DNA of 64,000 nucleotides from Marivita sp. (GTDB lineage: Bacteria; Pseudomonadota; Alphaproteobacteria; Rhodobacterales; Rhodobacteraceae): contig NZ_JALEGT010000119.1 of the NCBI RefSeq assembly GCF_022763305.1, positions 17,451 to 81,450 of the forward strand, given 5' to 3'. Made by a program: the position numbers and the translations under genes. Positions 54,397-64,000 of this stretch are shown in pieces; position 1 is the first letter of the stretch; every line of letters starts with the position of its first letter. The notes under the pieces are model-generated. The model worked only from the letters and a program-made list of their open reading frames with translations. It did no database searches and was not told the origin of the DNA.

Positions 54397-56571
54397 ATGA
54401 ACAGCGCAGATTTCCTCCATGCCCCCACCCCCGCCGCGACCGACATTCCGGATCTCGACCTGACCGGCCCCGGTCGGTTCTTCAACCGCGAGATGTCCTG
54501 GCTGGGGTTCAACTGGCGGGTTCTGGAGGAGGCCGAGAATCCGCGCGTGCCCCTGCTGGAACGGCTGCGGTTCCTGTCGATCTCGGCCACCAATCTTGAC
54601 GAGTTCTACACCGTGCGCGTGGCCGGGCTGCGCGAACTGGCGCAGGCGGGCAACATCACACCGGCCGCAGACGGTCTGACCCCGGCGGAACAGCTGGTGC
54701 TGATCAACGAGGACGCGCGCAAACTGATGGCCTCGCAACAGCGCGTGCTGGTCGACCTGCGGACCCGGATGGAGTCCGAAGGCATCTCGATCCTGTCGCG
54801 CGACACGCTGGATGCCGACGACCTGACCTTTCTGGAAGACGTGTTCCTGAACCAGGTCTTCCCGGTTCTGTCGCCGCTGGCCATCGACCCCGCGCACCCG
54901 TTCCCGTTCATCGCCAACAACGGCTATTGCCTTGCACTGCAACTGGAACGGCGCAAGGACAAGACGGGCCTGCAGGCGCTCTTGCCGATCCCGGCACAGG
55001 TGGCGCGGTTCGTGGCCCTGCCCCGGCGCGATGGCGCGGACCGGTTCCTGTTTCTCGAAGACCTGCTTCTGCTGCATTTCGACCGGCTTTTCCCGGGCTA
55101 CAAGCTGCGCGACCATTTCGGGTTCCGCGTCCTGCGCGACAGCGACATCGAGGTCGAGGACGAGGCCGAAGACCTTGTGCGCGAATTCGAGGTTGCCCTC
55201 AAACGGCGGCGGCGCGGCGAAGTGGTGCGCCTGACCATCACGTCAGGTGCGCCGCAGGGTCTGCGCGAAACGGTGATGCGCGAGTTGCGCGTGCGCGAAG
55301 ACGACGTGATCGAGCTGACCGGGATGATCGGCGCGGCGGATCTCAAGGAACTGGTGCTCGACAGCCGCCCCGATCTGCTCTGGCCCAGCTTTACCCCGCG
55401 CGTTCCGGAACGGGTGCAGGACCATGACGGCGACATGTTCGCCGCGATCAAGCAGAAGGACATGCTGCTGCACCACCCCTACGAGACCTTCGACATGGTG
55501 GTGCGTTTCCTCAATCAGGCCGCGCGCGATCCGGACGTGGTGGCGATCAAGCAGACGCTTTATCGCACGTCGCGCCAGTCGCCCATCGTGGCAGCCCTCT
55601 GCGAGGCCGCCGAGGACGGCAAATCCGTCACCGCGCTTGTCGAACTCAAGGCGCGGTTCGACGAAGCGGCCAACATCCGCCAGTCGCGGCGGTTGGAACG
55701 CGCGGGGGCACATGTCGTCTATGGTTTTCTCGACTGGAAGACCCACGCCAAGATCTCGGTGGTGGTGCGCCGCGAAGGCGACCGGCTGGTGACCTATACC
55801 CATTACGGCACCGGCAATTATCACCCGATCACCGCGACCATCTACACGGATCTGAGCTTTTTCACCTGTGACGCCGCGCTGGGGCGCGATGCGACCAAGG
55901 TGTTCAACTACCTGTCGGGCTATGCCCTGCCCGACGGTCTGGCAAACCTGAGCATCTCGCCGCATTCGCTCAAACCCAAGATGCTCGAGATGATCGCGGC
56001 CGAAGCCGAACATGCCCGGGCCGGCAAACCGGCGCAGATCTGGATCAAGATGAATTCGCTGATCGAGCCCGACATGATCGACGCGCTTTATGAGGCCAGC
56101 CGGGCCGGGGTGCAGATCGACTGCGTGATCCGCGGGATCTGCGGCCTGCGCCCGGGCGTGAAGGGCCTGAGCGAGAACATCCGCGTGAAATCCATCGTCG
56201 GGCGATTCCTCGAACACTCGCGCATCATCTGTTTCGGCAACGGCTACGGCCTGCCCCACAAGAAAGCCCGCGTGTTCATGTCCTCCGCCGACTGGATGGG
56301 TCGCAACCTGACGCGTCGGGTGGAAACGCTGGTCGAGATCGAGAACGCCACCGTGAAGGCGCAGATCGTGAGCCAGATCATGGCCGCGAATCTGGCGGAT
56401 GTGGCGCAAAGCTGGATCATGCAACCGGACGGCCGCTTTGTCCGCGCGACATGGGACGAAGGGGATTTCGCGTTCAACTGCCACCGGTTCTTCATGGAAA
56501 ATCCGTCGCTGTCCGGGCGTGGATCTGCCGGCGCGTCTGACGTTCCCAAACTGACCCATACCGAGGAATAG
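54397..56571 (+). CDS. ppk: Polyphosphate kinase 1
   Basis: 724 aa. Reversibly polymerises ATP gamma-phosphate into polyphosphate. N-terminal domain RFFNREMSWLGFNWRVLEEA, the catalytic His region YTHYGTGNYHPITATIYTDL and the second conserved His in FLEHSRIICFGNG; the C-terminal phospholipase-D-like domains are complete (ARVFMSSADWMGRNLTRRVE). hdaA lies 67 bp upstream and ppx follows, so storage and breakdown are encoded together. The downstream gap has a double palindrome with TTCGAA centres. Confidence 0.97.
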   Translation: MNSADFLHAPTPAATDIPDLDLTGPGRFFNREMSWLGFNWRVLEEAENPRVPLLERLRFLSISATNLDEFYTVRVAGLRELAQAGNITPAADGLTPAEQLVLINEDARKLMASQQRVLVDLRTRMESEGISILSRDTLDADDLTFLEDVFLNQVFPVLSPLAIDPAHPFPFIANNGYCLALQLERRKDKTGLQALLPIPAQVARFVALPRRDGADRFLFLEDLLLLHFDRLFPGYKLRDHFGFRVLRDSDIEVEDEAEDLVREFEVALKRRRRGEVVRLTITSGAPQGLRETVMRELRVREDDVIELTGMIGAADLKELVLDSRPDLLWPSFTPRVPERVQDHDGDMFAAIKQKDMLLHHPYETFDMVVRFLNQAARDPDVVAIKQTLYRTSRQSPIVAALCEAAEDGKSVTALVELKARFDEAANIRQSRRLERAGAHVVYGFLDWKTHAKISVVVRREGDRLVTYTHYGTGNYHPITATIYTDLSFFTCDAALGRDATKVFNYLSGYALPDGLANLSISPHSLKPKMLEMIAAEAEHARAGKPAQIWIKMNSLIEPDMIDALYEASRAGVQIDCVIRGICGLRPGVKGLSENIRVKSIVGRFLEHSRIICFGNGYGLPHKKARVFMSSADWMGRNLTRRVETLVEIENATVKAQIVSQIMAANLADVAQSWIMQPDGRFVRATWDEGDFAFNCHRFFMENPSLSGRGSAGASDVPKLTHTEE

Positions 56572-56577
56572 GGCGCG

Positions 56578-56621
56578 CAAGAGCTTTCGAAAGCTCTTGA
56601 TCCCGCTTTTCGAAAAGCGGG
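56578..56621. repeat. Paired TTCGAA palindromes after ppk
   Basis: Two perfect palindromes: 56578-56599 (22 bp, arms CAAGAGCTTTC) and 56602-56621 (20 bp, arms CCCGCTTTTC), both with TTCGAA centres, 2 bp apart, 6 nt after the ppk stop. Same architecture as the GTCGAC elements but different sequence. Could terminate or stabilise ppk mRNA. Confidence 0.88.
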
Positions 56622-56716
56622 GTCCCGTCCCCACCGGTCCGTGTTCACGGTGTTATGTTTTCTTGACCTGCCTCCGTCGCTTTGACACGGTGCGCGCAAC
56701 CTGACGAGGAGAGCCA

Positions 56717-58264
56717 ATGGACGGAACCAGCGACACCGAACACGATCCGACGGGCCTGTTCGGGCGCCCTCTGTTCAACGATCCGCAAGCACGCGCGCTC
56801 AGTCGTGTCGGCGTGGTTGATATCGGATCGAACTCGGTGCGCCTTGTCGTCTTCGACGGCGCGGCGCGGTCTCCGGCGTATTTCTACAACGAGAAACTGA
56901 TGTGCGCGCTGGGGGCGGGCATGTCCGACACCGGGCGGCTGAATCCCGAAGGCCGGTCCCGTGCCTTGCAGGCGCTGAAGCGCTTTCAGGCCCTGGCCGA
57001 AGGCATGGACCTGCCGCCTCTGACCGTTGTCGCGACAGCGGCCGTGCGCGAAGCCGAGGACGGGGCGGAGTTCCGCGAGGATGTGCTGCGCGAAACCGGT
57101 CTGCGGATCTGGGTGATCGACGGCGAAGAAGAGGCGCGGCTGTCGGCGCAGGGCGTGATGCTGGGCTGGCCCGGCAGCTACGGGCTTGTCTGCGACATCG
57201 GCGGATCATCCATGGAATTGGCCGAGATCGCGAAAGGCCGGGTGGGCAAGCGGATCAGTTCAAACCTCGGCCCGCTCAAGCTGCGCGACCTCAAGGGCGG
57301 GCACAAGGGGCGCGACGCGCATATCAAGGCCGTGATGGCCAAACTTGCGGATCACATGGGCCCGCAGCGCGACAGGCTGTTCCTCGTGGGGGGCTCGTGG
57401 CGCGCAATTGCGCGGATCGACATGCACCGCCGGGGCTATCCGCTGCATGTGCTGCACGAATACCGGATGGACAAGAAGGCGGTGTCCCAGACGGTGAAAT
57501 ACATCAAGTCGAGCGATCTCGAAGAGCTGCGGGCGGCCTGTGGTGTGTCCAGTGCGCGGATGGACCTTGTGCCCTATGCCGTGGACGTGCTCAAACGGCT
57601 GGTGCAGACCTTCAAGCCCAAGGATATCGCGATCTCGAGCTACGGGATCCGCGAGGGGCTGCTTTACGAACAGATGCCGCAAGACCTGCGCGACCGCGAT
57701 CCGCTGATCGAGGCCTGTCGCTTTGCCGAAGCGAAGGATGCGCGCCTGCCCGGCTTTGGCAACAAGCTCTTCCGCTTCGTGCTGCCGCTGTTTTCCGGCG
57801 CTGACGCCGCACGGATGCGGCTGATCAAGGCGGCCTGCCTGCTGCATGACGTGAGCTGGCGGGCACATCCGGACTACCGTGCCGAGACCTGCTTCGACAA
57901 TGCGACGCGCGCCAATCTTGGCGGGCTCAAGCATTCGGAACGGGTGTTCCTGGGCCTCGCGCTGCTGCACCGCTACAAGAACAAGCGCGAAGGCACACGG
58001 TTCGAAGAGCTGGAGGGGCTGTTGTCGGAAAAGGCAACGCTCGAGGCCGAGGTTCTGGGCAAGGCGCTGCGCTTTGGCGCTATGCTCTGGATGTCCGATG
58101 CGAGCGCAGACGGAACCGTTCTGGAGTGGCGACCACGCAAGAAACTGCTGCGGCTGAAACTGACACGGGGGTCCGTTGCGCTCTATGGCGAAGTGGCCGA
58201 GGCGCGTTTCCTGTCGTTGGCGGCCTCGCTCGAGGCAGAGACCGAAGTGGTGGTCCAGCGCTGA
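56717..58264 (+). CDS. ppx: Exopolyphosphatase, Ppx/GppA family
   Basis: 515 aa. Releases phosphate from polyphosphate ends or hydrolyses pppGpp. Actin-like ATPase-fold motifs: VVDIGSNSVRLVVFDG, TVVATAAVREAEDGAEF, LRIWVIDGEEEARLSAQGVM, VCDIGGSSMELAEI; the C-terminal HD-like helical region includes CLLHDVSWRAHPDYRAETCF. GAGGAG is well placed before ATG 56717. Follows ppk by 145 bp; the stop codon touches palindrome element E. Confidence 0.95.
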   Translation: MDGTSDTEHDPTGLFGRPLFNDPQARALSRVGVVDIGSNSVRLVVFDGAARSPAYFYNEKLMCALGAGMSDTGRLNPEGRSRALQALKRFQALAEGMDLPPLTVVATAAVREAEDGAEFREDVLRETGLRIWVIDGEEEARLSAQGVMLGWPGSYGLVCDIGGSSMELAEIAKGRVGKRISSNLGPLKLRDLKGGHKGRDAHIKAVMAKLADHMGPQRDRLFLVGGSWRAIARIDMHRRGYPLHVLHEYRMDKKAVSQTVKYIKSSDLEELRAACGVSSARMDLVPYAVDVLKRLVQTFKPKDIAISSYGIREGLLYEQMPQDLRDRDPLIEACRFAEAKDARLPGFGNKLFRFVLPLFSGADAARMRLIKAACLLHDVSWRAHPDYRAETCFDNATRANLGGLKHSERVFLGLALLHRYKNKREGTRFEELEGLLSEKATLEAEVLGKALRFGAMLWMSDASADGTVLEWRPRKKLLRLKLTRGSVALYGEVAEARFLSLAASLEAETEVVVQR

Positions 58265-58308
58265 CGGACGCGTCGACGCGTCCGTGCGGTTCCGTCGACG
58301 GAACCGCA
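58264..58308. repeat. Paired GTCGAC palindrome element, copy E
   Basis: First palindrome 58264-58285 (22 bp, arms ACGGACGCGTC), second 58285-58308 (24 bp, arms TGCGGTTCCGTC), both perfect and centred on GTCGAC, sharing one base. Overlaps the last base of the ppx stop codon; the convergent DUF3422 gene ends 28 nt beyond. Confidence 0.9.
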
Positions 58309-58336
58309 CACCCGGCATTTTACCGATTGGTCAAGT

Positions 58337-59635
58337 TCAGAGATCCGGGCCGCCCTGCTCCACCACGCGGCGGATGCGCCGGATGGCCAGCCAGACCATC
58401 AGCACCACGGGAATCGTCGCCGCGGCGGTCACGGCCCCTTTCGAGATGCCCAGCATGTCCGCCACCGGGTAAAGGAGGTAGCCTGCCAGCGACACCGCGT
58501 AGTAGCTGATCGCCACGACGGACAGCCCTTCGACCGTCTTTTGCAGGCGCAGCTGCATGTCCGCGCGCTGGTTCATGCTTTCGAGCAGTTGCTGGTTCTG
58601 CGCCGAGCGCGCCACCTCGACCCGGGTACGCAGAAGATCGCCCGCCCGCACCGCCCGTGCCGCCATGGCCGACAGGCGCTTTTCGGCGGATTTGACGGTG
58701 CGCATCGCCGGATCGTAGCGGCGGGTCATGAATTCGGCAAAGGTCTGGCGGCCCTGGAACCGCTCTTCGCGCAGGACCGAGACGCGTTGTTCGACAATCG
58801 CCTCGTAGGCCCCGGTCGCCCCGAACCGAAATGAGGTCTGCGCCGACAGGCTTTCCAGCTCAGCCGAGACCGCCAGCAGCGACTTCAACCGATCTTCCTC
58901 ATGTCCGTCGCCATGGGTCATCGCGGCCATCAGCAGGTTCAGTTCGTTGTCGATCTCACCCATGCGCGGTCCCATCTCGCGCACACGGGTAAAGCCCAGC
59001 ATGGACATGGTCTTGTAGGTTTCGATCTCGCACAGGCGCTGCACGATCCGGCCCACACGGCGGCGCCCGATGCCCTTGCGCACGAAGCAGCCAAAACGCA
59101 GATGGCCCGCCGGGTCGATGCGGAAATCGCCTGCAACGATGGCGTCGTCATCCAGCACACGGCTTACGGCAAGGCTTTCGGGCACGAACCAGTCCGAGAG
59201 GTGCTGGGAAATGGTTTCCTCGTCGGGACGATCCTCGACCCGGATCAGCGCCGAGGTGATGCGTACACCCGGCGCCGAAGCCAGCCAACTGTCCGGGAAC
59301 ACGTCCATATCCGCGGGATCGAACGGCCGGTCGGTCAGCCCGTTCAGAAACACCGTATAGGTCACAAATTCCGTATGCTGTTCCCATTTCAGCGTGTGCT
59401 GCCCGATCTGGCCCGAGAAATGCGTCGCCCCCGGCTGTGGATGCGCGGTGCCATAGCGGTCGAGCAGGACCTTGAGGTGATCCAGATCCAGTGTCTTGTC
59501 GCGCGCGGCGGCCGCCTTTGGCTTTTTCAGCGCAAGATAGACCGCGCGACAGGGCGCTTCGAGCGAGGGAAACGGACGCGCGTGCAGCTCGTTCGACAGG
59601 GCATAGCGCAGGGGATGATCTTCGATGGGTGCCAT
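58337..59635 (-). CDS. DUF3422 family membrane protein
   Basis: 432 aa. Begins HPLRYALSNELHARPFPSLE, the DUF3422 hallmark. Conserved interior blocks: FSGQIGQHTLKWEQHTEFVT, FGCFVRKGIGRRRVGRIVQR, LCEIETYKTMSMLG, then a coiled region (QNQQLLESMNQRADMQLRLQ) and two C-terminal membrane helices (LSVVAISYYAVSLAGYLLYP, AAATIPVVLMVWLAI). Large N-terminal domain is therefore cytoplasmic. Function unknown. ATG 59635 opens the conserved domain; the longer upstream frame is not credible. Confidence 0.9.
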   Translation of the reverse strand: MAPIEDHPLRYALSNELHARPFPSLEAPCRAVYLALKKPKAAAARDKTLDLDHLKVLLDRYGTAHPQPGATHFSGQIGQHTLKWEQHTEFVTYTVFLNGLTDRPFDPADMDVFPDSWLASAPGVRITSALIRVEDRPDEETISQHLSDWFVPESLAVSRVLDDDAIVAGDFRIDPAGHLRFGCFVRKGIGRRRVGRIVQRLCEIETYKTMSMLGFTRVREMGPRMGEIDNELNLLMAAMTHGDGHEEDRLKSLLAVSAELESLSAQTSFRFGATGAYEAIVEQRVSVLREERFQGRQTFAEFMTRRYDPAMRTVKSAEKRLSAMAARAVRAGDLLRTRVEVARSAQNQQLLESMNQRADMQLRLQKTVEGLSVVAISYYAVSLAGYLLYPVADMLGISKGAVTAAATIPVVLMVWLAIRRIRRVVEQGGPDL

Positions 59636-59979
59636 GGGTCGGTCTTTCAAATTTCGCCAAGACTTAGGCGCGCGGTTTTCGCAAGTAAAGGAAATTTCCT
59701 GAAATTTCAGTATTTTACCGGTATCCAACTGTATGCAGTCTTTTTTCAGAACCGCACGAGGCCCCGCGCTCAAGAATGAGGCAGAGGTGAAAAGCGTGAC
59801 AGTTCAACGGTCTGACATCGGATTTGGACGCTCTGCACAGTCGCTGGGAGGGTCATTGGCGTCACCGCAGCGACACAGCAATTTGGGGCCCACAGGTTCA
59901 CAATGGATGCGGCACAGGCGCATGAAAAAACCCCGCATCCTGCGATGCGGGGTTTTCCTGATCAATCTGCCGATGCCTG
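59636..59979. other. Gap between DUF3422 and pntB
   Basis: 344 bases. Holds the pntAB terminator (59925-59956) and, nearer 59640-59760, an AT-rich stretch likely to contain the DUF3422 promoter. Short open frames here have no ribosome-binding site or domain. Confidence 0.5.
59925..59956. terminator. Terminator after pntAB
   Basis: CCCCGCATC (59931-59939) pairs with GATGCGGGG (59944-59952) around a 4-nt loop, flanked by A6 on the left and T4 on the right. On the minus strand it ends in six T, 24 bp past the pntB stop. Confidence 0.92.
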
Positions 59980-61476
59980 TCAGGTGATCTTGCTCAGCAG
60001 GGTGTCGAGGCTGGCTTTGGCGTCGCCATAGAACATCCGCGTGTTGTCCTTGAAGAACAGCGGGTTCTCGATGCCGGAATAGCCGGTGCCCTGACCACGC
60101 TTGGACACGAAGACCTGCTTGGCCTTCCAGCATTCCAGAACCGGCATGCCGGCGATGGGGCTGTTGGGATCGTCCTGTGCGGCCGGATTCACGATGTCGT
60201 TCGAGCCGATGACGATGGCGACATCCGTATCCGGGAAATCGTCGTTGATCTCGTCCATCTCGAGCACGATGTCGTAGGGCACCTTGGCTTCGGCCAGAAG
60301 CACGTTCATGTGGCCGGGCAGACGGCCCGCGACCGGGTGGATCGCGAAACGCACTTCCTTGCCCTTGGCGCGCAGGCGGCGGGTGAGTTCGGCCACGTTC
60401 TGCTGTGCCTGCGCCACCGCCATGCCGTAGCCCGGGATGATGATGATGCTGTCGGCCTCGTCCAGAGCCTGAGCGACACCGTCGGCGTCGATGGCGATCT
60501 GTTCGCCTTCCACCGCCATCTGTTCGCCTGCAGGGCCACCAAAGCCACCCAAGATCACGCTGATGAAGCTGCGGTTCATCGCCTTACACATGATGTAGGA
60601 CAGGATCGCACCGGAAGAGCCCACAAGCGCACCCACCACGATCAGCAGGTCGTTGCCGAGGCTGAAGCCGATCGCGGCAGCCGCCCAGCCCGAGTAGCTG
60701 TTGAGCATGGAGACCACGACCGGCATGTCCGCGCCGCCGATGCCCATGATCAGGTGATAGCCGATGAAAAGCGCCAACAGGGTAAGCAGGACCAGCGTCC
60801 AGCTTCCCGAACCGCTCAGATACATGATCGCCAGCAGCACCGACAGCGCCGCAGCACCTGCGTTGAGCATGTGACCGCCCGGCAGCTTCTTGGCCGAAGT
60901 GTCGACCTTGCCCGCCAGTTTGCCATAGGCGATGACCGAGCCGGTGAAGGTCACGGCACCGATCCAGATGCCCAGCACCAGTTCGACCTTGAGGATGTTG
61001 ATCTCCACATTGGTCTTCTTGGCGATGAGTTTGCCGAAGGACGACAGGCCGTCATAGACCTCTTTCGGCAGGCCGATGGCGGTATAGCCGTCGTCAGCAA
61101 CCGCCCCCATCACGAGGTTATTGGCCTCGTAGATGTCGGCGATGTTGTTGATCATGATGTCGGCGTTGAAGCCCACGAAGACCGCCGCCAGACCGACGAG
61201 GCTGTGCATGATGGCCACAAGCTCGGGCATCTGGGTCATCTGCACGCGTGTGGCCAACTGATAGCCCACACCTGCGCCCAGCGCGATCAGCACGATAGAG
61301 GCGACGAACAGCCCCTGCCCCGGTCCGATCAGCGTTGCCAGAACGGCGATGGCCATACCGACGATGCCGTACCACACCGCGCGCTTGGCGCTTTCCTGAC
61401 CGCTCAGACCGCCGAGGGACAGGATGAAGAGAACCGCTGCGACCGCATAGGCCGCGATGGTGAATCCGAATTCCAT
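59980..61476 (-). CDS. pntB: NAD(P) transhydrogenase beta subunit
   Basis: 498 aa. About eight N-terminal membrane helices (proton channel) followed by the NADP(H)-binding dIII domain from about residue 310: [80 protein letters not shown] and [11 protein letters not shown]. Uses the proton gradient to make NADPH from NADH. Starts 13 bp after the pntA stop, same operon. Ribosome-binding site AAGGGGGCAGG. Confidence 0.97.
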   Translation of the reverse strand: MEFGFTIAAYAVAAVLFILSLGGLSGQESAKRAVWYGIVGMAIAVLATLIGPGQGLFVASIVLIALGAGVGYQLATRVQMTQMPELVAIMHSLVGLAAVFVGFNADIMINNIADIYEANNLVMGAVADDGYTAIGLPKEVYDGLSSFGKLIAKKTNVEINILKVELVLGIWIGAVTFTGSVIAYGKLAGKVDTSAKKLPGGHMLNAGAAALSVLLAIMYLSGSGSWTLVLLTLLALFIGYHLIMGIGGADMPVVVSMLNSYSGWAAAAIGFSLGNDLLIVVGALVGSSGAILSYIMCKAMNRSFISVILGGFGGPAGEQMAVEGEQIAIDADGVAQALDEADSIIIIPGYGMAVAQAQQNVAELTRRLRAKGKEVRFAIHPVAGRLPGHMNVLLAEAKVPYDIVLEMDEINDDFPDTDVAIVIGSNDIVNPAAQDDPNSPIAGMPVLECWKAKQVFVSKRGQGTGYSGIENPLFFKDNTRMFYGDAKASLDTLLSKIT

Positions 61477-61489
61477 GGTGCCTGCCCCC

Positions 61490-63061
61490 TTAGGATTTCT
61501 GGAACATGGCGAGCATGCGCCGTGTCACGAGGAAGCCGCCGAAAATGTTGATCGAGGCCATGAAGATACCCAGCGCCGCCAGAAGCGTGATGAGAAGCGA
61601 ACTGGATCCGATCTGGATCAGCGCGCCCAGGATCACGATGGACGAGATCGCGTTGGTGACGGCCATCAGCGGCGTGTGCAGCGAATGCGCCACGTTCCAG
61701 ATCACCTGGAAGCCGATGAAGACCGACAGCACGAACACGATGAAGTGCTGCATGAAGCTGGCCGGAGCGACCAGACCGACACCCAGAACCAGCGCCGCCC
61801 CGATGGCGAGCAGAGTGACCTGCTGCTTGGTCTGCGCCTTGAACGCCGCCACTTCGTTGGCGCGCTTTTCTTCGGGTGTGAGTTCCTTGGCCTTTTCCTT
61901 GGGCTTGGCGGCGATCGCCTGAACCTTGGGCGGGGGCGGCGGGAAGGTAACGGCCTTGCCATGCGCGATGGTGGCGCCCCGGATCACGTCGTCTTCCATG
62001 TTGTGCACGACCTGCCCGTCTTTTTCGGGCGTGAGGTCGGTCATCATGTGACGGATGTTGGTGGCGTAGAGGTTGGACGATTGCGTGGCCATGCGCGACG
62101 GGAAATCGGTGTAGCCGATGATCGTGACACCGTTTTCGGTGACGATCTTTTCATCCATCACGGTCAGCTTGCAGTTGCCGCCCTTTTCGGCGGCAAGGTC
62201 GACGATGACCGAACCCGGCTTCATCGACGCCACCATGTCGGGGGTCCAAAGCTCGGGCGCTTCGCGGTTCGGGATCAGCGCGGTGGTGATCACGATGTCC
62301 ATATCGGGGGCCAGTTCGCGGAACTTGGCAAGCTGGGCAGCGGCGAATTCCGGCGAGGACACAGAGGCATAGCCACCGGTGGCGGCACCATCCTGCTGCT
62401 CTTCCTCGAAATCGAGGAAGACGAATTCAGCCCCCATGGATTCGACCTGTTCGGCCACTTCCGGGCGCACGTCGAAGGCGTAGGTGATCGCACCCAGCGA
62501 GGTCGATGTGCCGATGGCGGCAAGACCGGCCACACCGGCACCGACGACCAGAACCTTGGCCGGGGGCACCTTGCCCGCAGCGGTGATCTGACCGGTGAAG
62601 AAGCGGCCGAAATTGTTACCCGCTTCGATCACGGCGCGATAGCCCGCGATGTTCGCCATCGAGGACAGCGCGTCCATCTTCTGCGCGCGGCTGATGCGCG
62701 GGACCATGTCCATGGCGATGACGTTGGTGCCCTGATCGGCGGCCTGCTGCATCAGCTTTTCGTTCTGGGCGGGCCAGAAGAACGAGATCAGAAGCTGGCC
62801 TTCGCGCGACTTCTTCAGTTCGGCCTCGGTCGGCGGACGCACCTTGGCGACCACATCGGCCTCTTTCCAAAGAGCTGCGGCGGTTTTGACAACCTCGACG
62901 CCCGCGTCTTTGTACGTATCGTCGTTATAGCCTGCTGCGTCGCCTGCACCGCTTTCGATGATGCACTCATACCCCAGCTTCTGAAGCTGGCGGGCGGACT
63001 CCGGGGTCATGGCAACGCGTGCCTCACCCTTCATCACTTCCTTTGGCGTCCCGATTTTCAC
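61490..63061 (-). CDS. pntA: NAD(P) transhydrogenase alpha subunit (single chain)
   Basis: 523 aa, GTG start at 63061 after AAGGGGGACGG. NAD(H)-binding dI domain ([55 protein letters not shown]) joined to the C-terminal membrane part (about 395-523, [40 protein letters not shown]). Some alphaproteobacteria, such as Rhodospirillum, split these into pntAA and pntAB; here they are fused as in E. coli. A Pro/Lys-rich linker ([20 protein letters not shown]) joins the two. Confidence 0.97.
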   Translation of the reverse strand: MKIGTPKEVMKGEARVAMTPESARQLQKLGYECIIESGAGDAAGYNDDTYKDAGVEVVKTAAALWKEADVVAKVRPPTEAELKKSREGQLLISFFWPAQNEKLMQQAADQGTNVIAMDMVPRISRAQKMDALSSMANIAGYRAVIEAGNNFGRFFTGQITAAGKVPPAKVLVVGAGVAGLAAIGTSTSLGAITYAFDVRPEVAEQVESMGAEFVFLDFEEEQQDGAATGGYASVSSPEFAAAQLAKFRELAPDMDIVITTALIPNREAPELWTPDMVASMKPGSVIVDLAAEKGGNCKLTVMDEKIVTENGVTIIGYTDFPSRMATQSSNLYATNIRHMMTDLTPEKDGQVVHNMEDDVIRGATIAHGKAVTFPPPPPKVQAIAAKPKEKAKELTPEEKRANEVAAFKAQTKQQVTLLAIGAALVLGVGLVAPASFMQHFIVFVLSVFIGFQVIWNVAHSLHTPLMAVTNAISSIVILGALIQIGSSSLLITLLAALGIFMASINIFGGFLVTRRMLAMFQKS

Positions 63062-63199
63062 CTGAGCCGTCCCCCTTATGGTTCGTTGCGAAGTGCCGTA
63101 GCGGCATGTTTTCCGAAGATGGGTCTACAATGCTGACCTAAAGCGCACAATGCTCCCACCCCTGCGAACCGCCCATCTAGAGCAGTTGCGGGCCTTCTT

Positions 63200-63652
63200 C
63201 TAGAGCCAACGTCGCGTTTGTTTCTCGTATCGGGCAAAATTCGCACGAAAATTTCGCCGCAACCGCTTTTCTTCCGCCAGGATGAAGTGTTTCTCGATCC
63301 ACCAGACAAAGACCGGGATCAATGGGAGCGATAACACCGCATCCCAGTAGAGGATCATGCCGGTCAGGATCAGCGAATCAGCCAGATAGATGGGGTTGCG
63401 CGAACGCTTGAAGATGCCGCTGGTGACCAGCGCATCGGGGTCCCTGTGCGGGATGATCGTCGTGCGATGGCGGCGCATCTCGTAGGCGGCCAACGCGATC
63501 AGGACGAACCCTGCGCCGACCAGCAGCCCGCCCAGCAAATCGGCCCAGACCGGGCCGAAACTCAACCCGTAGTCGAAATGGGTCTTCTGCAGCCAAGCGA
63601 CGCCAAGCGCCGCAGCCAGCCAGACCGGGGGAAGATCGACATAATTCTTCAT
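63200..63652 (-). CDS. Isoprenylcysteine carboxyl methyltransferase-like membrane protein
   Basis: 150 aa, about four membrane helices. ICMT/PEMT signature: YEMRRHRTTIIPHRDPDALV, TSGIFKRSRNPIYLADSLIL, and the C-terminal WIEKHFILAEEKRLRRNF, which binds the SAM and lipid substrate (paired Glu). Methylates a lipid or prenyl substrate at the membrane in this family; in bacteria the target is usually unknown. Upstream gene on the same strand is a 65-aa protein 82 bp away. Confidence 0.88.
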   Translation of the reverse strand: MKNYVDLPPVWLAAALGVAWLQKTHFDYGLSFGPVWADLLGGLLVGAGFVLIALAAYEMRRHRTTIIPHRDPDALVTSGIFKRSRNPIYLADSLILTGMILYWDAVLSLPLIPVFVWWIEKHFILAEEKRLRRNFRANFARYEKQTRRWL

Positions 63653-63734
63653 GCACCGGACATAGCAAAGCCCGGTCGCAAGAGCGAGATGGATCAGATG
63701 GACAAAAGGCCGCCCGGACAGGACGACCCGCAGG

Positions 63735-63932
63735 TCACATCTTTACGCAGCCCAGAATCTCGTTCTTGGGAAGCCGGGCCACCATCACGCCGCCATCGAC
63801 GCGTTTGACGTGGTAGCCATAGCCGCGCATGCGGAATTTCCATTCGGCATCCGACAGGGTCTTTTGACGTTCCGCCACAAGGAAGTGACGCAGTTCGCCC
63901 AGATCCGGGCTGGAGAAGTTTTCGGCAAACAT
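63735..63932 (-). CDS. 65-aa conserved small protein, unknown function
   Basis: Begins MFAENFSSPDLGELRHFLVA and ends LPKNEILGCVKM; soluble, basic middle (KFRMRGYGYHVKRVDGGVMV). The sequence reads as a compact alpha/beta fold with regular protein composition, and ATG 63932 is 10 nt beyond GGAC-like purines, a modest start signal. I do not recognise a family. Confidence 0.6.
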   Translation of the reverse strand: MFAENFSSPDLGELRHFLVAERQKTLSDAEWKFRMRGYGYHVKRVDGGVMVARLPKNEILGCVKM

Positions 63933-64000
63933 GGGTGTGTCCTAATACGTTACCTTCCCCCTGTTTGTCGCCGTCGATTGTGACCAATTTTGGAACCAAA

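Noticed and set aside
59733..59987. 84-codon plus-strand frame in the gap before pntB
   Set aside because: Runs through the pntAB terminator hairpin and has no start signal or recognisable protein.
63177..63212. Short direct repeat TCTAGAGC near the pntA promoter side
   Set aside because: Two 8-bp copies only, with no context that supports an attachment site or operator.

Overview
The window is chromosomal DNA of an alphaproteobacterium, almost certainly the family Rhodobacteraceae (Roseobacter group). Reasons: GC-rich coding with third-position G/C bias, an HdaA-type DnaA paralogue next to ppk and ppx, a short prolyl-tRNA synthetase, tetrameric-type glyQ/glyS, a single-chain PntA, and many conserved but unnamed Rhodobacterales proteins. 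I see no IS element, phage, CRISPR array or plasmid-type gene; this is mostly core genome with a few accessory patches.

Layout. 0.1-3 kb: HxlR regulator, secreted intradiol dioxygenase, class I fumarase. 3-6.5 kb: a divergent redox/signalling locus, PepSY-regulator-kinase on the minus strand and PepSY-cytochrome b561 on the plus strand, around a 127-bp gap carrying CTGAC direct repeats. 6.6-12 kb: a secreted small protein plus a class 3 lipase, a glutathionyl-hydroquinone reductase with a 45-codon upstream ORF, and a P1B-type metal ATPase. 12.3-16.6 kb: tRNA-Arg(CCG), malate synthase G, a DUF2256 zinc protein and photolyase. 16.7-24.1 kb: pepN, acyltransferase, lytic transglycosylase, hypothetical gene, gatB. 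24.1-27.8 kb: accessory patch with a CCGTACGG palindrome cluster, a 59-aa membrane protein, an HTH-repeat protein, DUF4177, bolA and a J-domain protein.

27.8-32.4 kb: aminotransferase, two overlapping Lrp/AsnC regulators, ilvC, a 27-aa membrane peptide, an EamA transporter. 32.4-41.2 kb: a probable pseudoprotease, then glyQ-FkbM methyltransferase-small membrane protein-glyS and a PEP-utilising enzyme with a degraded ATP-binding half. 41.4-48 kb: SleB hydrolase, folB (fused to an extra domain)-folP-glmM, a beta-lactamase-fold hydrolase, proS. 48-58.3 kb: pentapeptide-repeat protein, PAS histidine kinase overlapping an ADP-ribosylglycohydrolase-fold gene, AI-2E transporter-hdaA, ppk, ppx. 58.3-64 kb: DUF3422, pntA-pntB, a membrane methyltransferase, a 65-aa protein.

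The most unusual non-coding signal is a dispersed element made of two adjacent loop-less palindromes centred on GTCGAC (five copies, beside glcB, ilvC, glmM, the ADP-ribosylglycohydrolase and ppx), with a consistent order of the two palindromes relative to the 3' end of a neighbouring gene; a sixth site downstream of ppk has the same architecture with TTCGAA centres. The best candidates for unrecognised protein biology are the poly-Asp PepSY/cytochrome locus, the secreted-protein/lipase pair, the FolB fusion, the PPDK-like and protease-like proteins that have lost catalytic residues, and the kinase/ADP-ribosylglycohydrolase pair.
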